NCBI GenBank assembly: GCA_036924285.1 | Contig: JAYKYS010000009.1 | Location: forward strand, 806,001-870,000 | Direction: 5' to 3' | Length of the DNA: 64,000 nucleotides | DNA from: Asterella californica | Lineage: Eukaryota > Streptophyta > Marchantiopsida > Marchantiales > Aytoniaceae | Shown here: one piece after another, positions 58,109-64,000 of the stretch | Numbering within the stretch: the stretch's first letter is position 1 | Layout of the letters: every line of letters begins with the position of its first letter | Notes under the pieces: generated by a model | The model's input: only the letters and a program-made list of their open reading frames with translations | What the model was told of the DNA's origin: nothing | Databases searched by the model: none | Position numbers and translations under genes: made by a program

Positions 58109-60277
58109 GAGATATCCAGGAAAGGGTGCCAAAGCTGTGGCAAAACTTGCCGAGCTCGCTTGGGATATAGAAGAAGAAGGAGAAGAATCGAGTCCTGCTG
58201 AGACCAGTTCACCGTTGACAATTTCGACGGATTTGGATAAGCTCACAAATGGCTTCAAATTGTTCAAAAGGAACACGTACTCGTATGTATATTAGTATAC
58301 GTAGTGCAGTTTGTAGCACCTGATCTGCCTTGTCTTTCTCTGACTGGGGCCCAGAAAATCTAAACTCTCGTTTGTCAACCAACATTCTCCCGTTGTGATA
58401 TGGTCGGTTCAAGATCCCAGCCTACATCTGTTAAACGGCCAGTTCTCCTCTGTGTCTTCTAATTGTCTTTGCTGGGTTTTGTTTTGCCTGATAGGACGAA
58501 TCCAGAACTTACGAACAGGCTAATGACTGGACAATGGCCAGAGGTGGGTTACTGTGATGTAATATTCGTGAAGCTTTTGTCGACCTTCTCTGTCTCTTGT
58601 CTGGTCTTGTGCAGCTGTTGCAGGTCGTTATTTGAGAGAATGCATGCGTCATCGTTTTGAGTGAACTTGGAATTTTATATGTACTCTCTCTCTCGTGTTC
58701 TGATATAACGTGCAGTTCATGATAGTGGCGTGTGCGGATTCTCGAGTATGTCCGAGTTCAATTCTCGGTCTTCAACCAGGAGACGCATTCGTGATCCGAA
58801 ATGTAGCAAATTTGGTTCCGCCGTTTGAGAAGGTAGACTCAGCTTCACGGCCTGGCCCTAAGCTGCTTTCGGGCCCTTAGACGTGCGATCAAGTGATTTG
58901 GATTTAGCAACACCAAATTGTTGCTAGCGCTGAGCATCTTCCTTCCCTGGTCTTCTGGTCTTCTTCTGAACCATGTGCAGGCAGGATGCCCAAGCGTTGG
59001 CTCAGCGGTAGAGTATGCCGTCCTCCATTTGAAGGTACCGTCTATAGTTTGATTCTCTCTTGAGCTCTGGGTAACCAGAAATTTGCTTGATCATACCCCC
59101 AGTACGTTCCGTGAGCTTGATCATACCCCTCTTAACGTTTAGTTGCTTGATCATACCTTTGACGGATTATTGACAGTCGAACCAGTAATCTTATCTTTTG
59201 GTTCATCATTTTAGTACTTTCAATCTCGACTAAATATCATTGTAATTCAAAATATTTGACATTAAGCACGCGTTAGACTATTCATATTCTCATTCCTCTA
59301 ATATGTGCAGTCTCACATCTGAATAACATCACAAAATGACTGGTTTGACAGGCAATAGCCAGTCAAGGGTGTGATCAAGCCAGAAAACGTTAAGAGGGGT
59401 ATGATCAAGCTCAAGGAACCTTGGGTGTATGATCAAGAAAATTTCTGCTGGGTAACCCTACCGTAGGCGGCAACATACAGGCCACTTTCGTGAAGTCAGT
59501 GATGTTCTCGTGATCTGTTTGCAGGTTACCTATATCCTTGTGATCGGGCACCGAGCATGTGGCGGGATAGGAGCTCTCGTGAAAATGACACCGGACGACG
59601 GAAACTACGCAACGTGAGTGAGGTAGTGTTGTAACAAACAGTAGAGCCAGCTTGCGAAGACGGTGGAAGGAAGGAAGGAATGTCTTGCTCACTTCTTTCT
59701 CCTCTCGAAGTGCGTGTTCGGACTGTGTGGCTGTCTGTCGCTGTCGCGTGACCATTAATTGCAAGTTTTAAAACATGGGAATGTCGTAGTTCATGTGATA
59801 TGAATGTGTTCCGCTGACCAGAACATTTATCGAGAAATGGATGGCCATCGGCAAACCTGCACGTGAAAGCGTTCATGTCAAGGAGCTCAGAGACAAAGTT
59901 GAGAAAGTCGACACCATCTGCAAAACTTGCGAAAAGGTTCTCATTGGACTTTGCACCCACCAGCCACCTAATCTTTTGAAATTTGAGCGCTAGGCTCTCT
60001 GTCGCGAACGCTAGGCGAATCCGCTAACTCCTCCGTCAGGCTCCGTGCTGCTGCTGCTGCTTGCTCCCTTCTTCATCTAGTCCACACTAACACACACCGA
60101 AATCTTTGTTTCTGCTGTTTTGCACAGGAATCCGTGAACAACTCTCTTGCAAACTTGCTGACTTACCCCTTCCTAGTGGAGGCAGTTATGTCAAACCGAA
60201 TTTCCCTCCATGGAGGCTACTACGACCATATTGCTGGAACGTTTCAAAAGTGGAACTACAACGTCGTCCGAGTTTGA
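58109..60277 (+). CDS. Beta-carbonic anhydrase (seven exons seen; 5' end unresolved)
   Basis: Catalyses CO2 + H2O to bicarbonate and a proton; a zinc enzyme. Exons with GT-AG borders and matching phases: 58109-58282, 58495-58543, 58716-58832, 58981-59034, 59525-59613, 59822-59936, 60128-60277 (TGA at 60275). Together about 246 residues. Exon 3 encodes [14 protein letters not shown] (zinc Cys and the Asp-Arg dyad), then [20 protein letters not shown]. Exon 4 encodes [13 protein letters not shown]. Exon 5 encodes [16 protein letters not shown] with the other two zinc ligands, His and Cys. The last exons give [29 protein letters not shown] and LHGGYYDH, all standard for the plant/bacterial beta class. 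All catalytic residues are present and no stop interrupts the exons, so the gene is probably functional. The N-terminus, including any chloroplast or mitochondrial signal, is not determined. Confidence 0.92.
59076..59447. mobile_element. MITE (Mutator-type) in carbonic anhydrase intron
   Basis: 372 bp between 9-base direct repeats CTGGGTAAC (59067-59075 and 59448-59456). The terminal inverted repeats are CAGAAATTTGCTTGATCAT and, from the other end, CAGAAATTTTCTTGATCAT. A second inverted pair lies further in (AGCTTGATCATACCCC near 59112 and its complement near 59395). No coding frame. A 9-base duplication is the hallmark of Mutator-like elements. It lies in the intron between exons 4 and 5, about 40 bases after the donor and about 70 bases before the acceptor. 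Confidence 0.85.
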
Positions 60278-60690
60278 ATTGCCACCCACACATGCCTTGC
60301 CCATGACGCGACCAACTGACCATGAAGACTTGAAACCTTGAGTCGCATGGAGCCCGCATGGAGGTGAGCGATGGCATAAGTCGATGTCATCAGATGCCAA
60401 CTACAAAGTTTGATCCTCCGACGAGAGGAAAGTGGTTTCGTCTCTTTTGGTGTGAAACAACCACCATTGAAGATGGTCTGCCTCTCATCAGATCAGATCT
60501 GCAATTAAGTCAAATAAAGAGATAAATTCTCTTGTTGTTGCGATCTGCTCTGGCTTCAATGATTAGAGTTTGAGTCAAGAAAGTGTGAGAAGTACGCATG
60601 CCAGTAATTGTCTTAGTACTTCCTCGTCTACGAACGCCAATGAAACATAACATGCAAGTGCGGCAGTTCCGGAGCTCTCTCTCTCTCTCT
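60278..60690. other. Region just after carbonic anhydrase
   Basis: Presumed 3' untranslated region and spacer. An AATAAA-like word (AAATAAAGAG) is near 60514. No other gene seen. Confidence 0.4.
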
Positions 60691-60696
60691 CTTGCA

Positions 60697-60895
60697 GCCT
60701 CCTGGCAAGTTCGGCAACCTCTTTACGAAAATGATTGCTCTCCTGGACTCTGTAGAGGCAAAGGCCAGCTGCAGGGAGAAAAACTCAGGGATTCTCATCG
60801 AGCAGAAACAACAGCTTGACTTGAAATTGAGCCTCCTCCTGTTCTTTAACAAGAAGACTCACAATCAATTAGTCCTGACGTACTTGAAGATGTAG
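60697..60895 (+). other. Possible exon of unknown gene
   Basis: After a pyrimidine-rich tract (CTCTCTCTCTCTCTCTTGCAG, ending at 60696) an open frame runs to TAG at 60893: PPGKFGNLFTKMIALLDSVE, then a Lys/Leu-rich helix-like end. The acceptor is good and the frame is open for 65 codons, but no partner exon or family is recognised. It may be chance. Confidence 0.2.
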
Positions 60896-63800
60896 GTGAT
60901 GGATGACTTACTGGCGTGATCAGATCACAGGTCTCACGAGGCAAAAGGCTTAGGTGAAGCTGTGGCCTGGCAGTGCCTGGGGTATCTTAAGACATCACGG
61001 TGCCCTAGGAAAGACACGACTAGGGAAAAGTAGAATGTGTTCAGAATATCTGCAGCTTCTGCCATCAGACGATGATGCTGCTTGCTGGCTTGATATGTAT
61101 TTTAGAAGCGTTCTTTAGATCCTTCTCAGGCTTTCAAGACATGCTTTTAGCATGTTAATCAAATCATGAGTCGCCTCGTGACTCTTCCGGGCAACTCCAG
61201 CACTGAGTGCCCTGAACGAACGAACTACGTATACTCCTAGGTGTTCTGCAGGGCAGGGCAGGGCTTCGGTCCAAAAAGGATCATGATGCAAGTTAAAGAA
61301 ACGCAAAGGCTTGTAAAAGTGTCACCGTGTGTGATTCTCGAGATAACTATTCACTGCGTGAGTACATATTTGGAGGCAGGCGGTCGGGCGTTGGGCCGCG
61401 ACAATTAGTGGCACCATACATGCTGAAGAAAGGGTGCACCGTCAGTGAGTGAGCGTCTGAACAAAGAAAGAAAGAAGGAAATGAATGAATGAAATGGGGA
61501 ACCGATCTCGCAGGAAAGTTGCTTTCTTTCTTTCTTGCCAAAAGTGGAGGGGAGCCCGGGCATCTTCGACGACTGAGATCCACAATGTAGTACCGGTTAC
61601 GTTCTGGTCGACTGATGATGGATAAGAGGAAGAGCTCATTTGAGCCATTTCAGTTTGAGTGCGCAAAAGTTCCTACTGAAATGATGCTGGGAGACCGGGA
61701 GAGATTCTGGAGCGCGGCTGGCTGCTGGCTGACTGGCTGGCTTGTTCGGGCTGGCCATGATGACGCTCCGGGGCCTGCAGCAGCATCGATCAGATGAGTG
61801 GCTTAGCGAGCGACAGGTGCGAAAAGTATTGGATTGCAGACGAAGCATGTGCACGAGATGCCGCGCTTTGGAATAACTGGATCTTGCTCGAGGTAGACGA
61901 ATTTAATTTCGTCCCAAGATAAAACTAATGTCGTCCCCACCTTTTCCCGTATTCCGGATCGAGGGAAAGCCTTGGCCGTTCCGTGGATGTCGTGTGTTAT
62001 GGAGCCCCGCACCCCGCACCCCGCCTGCCTGATCTATCATAAAAGATGCTCCACGATTCTGCTGCAAATTGCTAGCTCCTCACTCACGGACACCTGCAGA
62101 AAGGTTCTCCTTGCTGTTTTCCCATCACAAGTACATGCTGCTGCTGCTGTTCCTGTTCCTGTTCCTGTTGATTGTGTTTTTCTGTGTGTGATGTCGGCCC
62201 AAGGTTGTGAAAGTAACTGACCCTTTTTGCCGGTATGACGATGAATATCCCGAACTGAGGAGGACACCATGCCCACCCGTCCAGCCTTCCGTCCGTCCAT
62301 CCGTCTAGCTCTGGTGCTGCTCTCCTCAATGGTGATGCTGCGCTGTAGTAGAGTTGATCATGTTGTGCCTACATCTACGACTACCCTTCTTGCAAATCAG
62401 GGACCGGCCCATGGAAACAAGCTGTACTGCCCATGGAAAGTAACAAAAACAAACTCTACGACCGAGTCAGTCAGTCAGTCTGCTTCGCTTCAGAATGGGG
62501 CGAAAAGGAGTCTTTATCATGACTCGTAGAATAGTTCTGTGCCTTGCTAAGCTTTATCTCTATGCTTTCGGCCAACTGACTGACAGAGACAGACAGACAA
62601 TCTTCTGGATGATCAGATGCTCCAGGAGCTCTTTCGGTTAACCTCTTTTCATGTTACAGTACGATTATGTGAACAGTGTAGTGATTTGATCGATCGGATG
62701 GATGGACGTTCTAACAGACACAGGTTCATAGCTAGCACTGGTGGGATGGATCGATCGATCGATCTATGGGGACTGGACCTCTAGGCCATGGCAGTTCACG
62801 ACAGTTGTGTTTCCTTTTTTACTAGACATTCCATATCCATAGGCCCTTACCAGATAAGATAACAGGAGGCAAATTTCGGGGTAAAATCCAGTGCAAGCAG
62901 GTTAAGAAGATCCGTCCTTTCAGCGTAGATCGGGAGATTTGTGATGATTGTTTTATGAACAATAGGTTGCCATTCTGCTTGCACCAGCTACCGTAACTAC
63001 TTTAGGAACCTCAAATCAGATCATTGCAACCACTCCCCCGCCGGATCCCCCTGGAGGGAGGGAGGCCTGTGAGAGTTACGATGATCGTGCTGCACATCGT
63101 TTCATACAACTCAGTTGCAGCTGCTGATCGATCATGCTTGGGCTTGTTAGATGAACTAACTTCGCACAATTCCTTTAGAGTACAGTTAGTCAGTTATACC
63201 ATCAGAATAAAGTCACAGTAAAGCATATGACATAAGAGACAATTGTATTATCCCAAGAGAGAGCGAGAGCCTGTTCGAGCTCTTTCCAAACAATCTCATC
63301 ATCTTCCGAGTCTTGCTACAAGTCCTGATATGTCCTGAACTGCCTTACGCTTTTTATGTATATCTTTCGATTCAGCTGTGCAGTGTATTCACAGCCAAAT
63401 TTTAAAAAGAGACTCAGTTCAGTTCACTGTGTTCAGTTCGTAGTCCAACCAGTGAGAACCTGCCCTCCTCGGATCTCCGTCATTTATTCTCATTCCCAGC
63501 GCATCTGGTTAACATGTACAGTTCGCGCCTTGCCTCATCACCAGTGGCCATGGATTAAGTTACCAGCCCGTATTCGTCACCAACTTAAAAGGAGCTTCGT
63601 CTGACGACACTCCCAATAGTCCTCAACTGTTGGAGCTGTGTGTGTCGGTTGCAGATATTCCCTGTACGTTGAGTTACGTACACTTTTCTCAGAACACAGT
63701 AGCATGTCGCAAAACACCTTAACGTGCTATTTGTGCAAAACTGTGAACTCGCCTCTCCTTCAGTCATCTGCTAACTTTTTTATTCAAGCTCCATAGACCG

Positions 63801-64000
63801 TCCTCACGCGTAAGCAACAACTGTTGATCTAGTGCAGGTCTCTCTAATCTTCATCGATGTGCTTTATGTAGCGTACGTATCACAGGGGATAATAGATCAG
63901 ATATTCCTGTGCGTCGATAGTTTGTCAACATTACTTCGAGCTTCCCCCTGCACTTTCATCACAGTTTAAAAATGAAACTAGAATAGAACAACGTACTTCC
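60896..64000. repeat. Gene-poor right end with simple repeats
   Basis: No supported gene. Simple repeats seen: (GAAA/CTTT)n at about 61,463-61,480 and 61,522-61,538, (GAAT)n near 61,480, (TCAG)n near 62,467, (CTG)n and (TTCCTG)n at about 62,137-62,170, (GATC)n at about 62,749-62,764. The many short frames (for example 62269-62529) have no recognisable domain. Could include untranslated exons or a promoter of a gene beyond the window. Confidence 0.4.

Noticed and set aside
58758..58780. Perfect T-arm-like hairpin (CCGAG TTCAATT CTCGG)
   Set aside because: Encodes part of VCPSSILG in the carbonic anhydrase active-site exon. No tRNA body around it.
58981..59060. tRNA-like stretch (GTTGGCTCAGCGGTAGAG as A box, AGTTTGATTCTC as B box)
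   Set aside because: The first half is exon 4 of carbonic anhydrase, conserved at protein level ([13 protein letters not shown]). No acceptor stem or anticodon arm forms. Coincidence.
62269..62529. 86-codon frame with a hydrophobic start resembling a signal peptide
   Set aside because: No family, no splice partners, surrounded by simple repeats. Not supported.

Overview
The window is plant nuclear DNA. The evidence is a spliced beta-carbonic anhydrase gene at the right end, plant-type Ty3/gypsy retrotransposons (a chromodomain element and Tat/Athila-like elements with a TGGCGCC-type primer site), a Mutator-type MITE, and no bacterial gene organisation. The species is not identifiable by eye. 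A seedless plant (bryophyte or lycophyte) is a guess only.

Positions 1 to about 50,999 are one nest of LTR retrotransposons. From left to right: (1) a minus-strand Tat-like element 'T1' that leaves the window at position 1 (gag 1-2684, primer site 2741-2755, LTR from 2762 to about 5935 containing a reading frame of its own); (2) an RT/RNase H remnant 'F' (6060-7100, minus); (3) an old minus-strand element 'D' (7320-17668) with RT, RNase H, integrase, a decayed PHD-finger-like tail, and protease and gag pieces, split by three solo LTRs (9894-11245, 12233-13624, 15267-17603) that all sit between ACGT direct repeats; (4) a chromovirus 'A' on the plus strand (17705-25391), nearly complete, with three in-frame TGA codons; (5) a second Tat-like element 'B' (minus, about 17669-43967), whose 3' LTR was entered by A and whose integrase was entered by 'C' (27151-33323), a non-autonomous gag-only element with 1.85-kb LTRs; (6) 'C2' (minus, 43968-48699), a rearranged relative of C; (7) a D-family gag start (48700-49243) and probable leader/LTR to about 50,999. 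The order of nesting appears to be D oldest, then the solo LTRs, B and C2, then C in B and A in the B LTR.

At about 51,000 the sequence changes abruptly to AT-rich DNA with no recognisable gene (51,000-57,000). The only convincing host gene is the beta-carbonic anhydrase (seven exons seen, 58109-60277, plus strand; first exon or exons not resolved). One of its introns carries a 372-bp MITE with a 9-bp target duplication. From 60,278 to 64,000 there are microsatellites and at most a doubtful extra exon.

The most unusual points are the Tat-like elements whose long LTRs appear to encode a coiled-coil protein, the repeated choice of ACGT as a 4-bp integration target by two unrelated LTR families, and a 157-bp repeat inside the C-family LTR whose copy number (2, 2, 5, 6) explains the LTR length differences.
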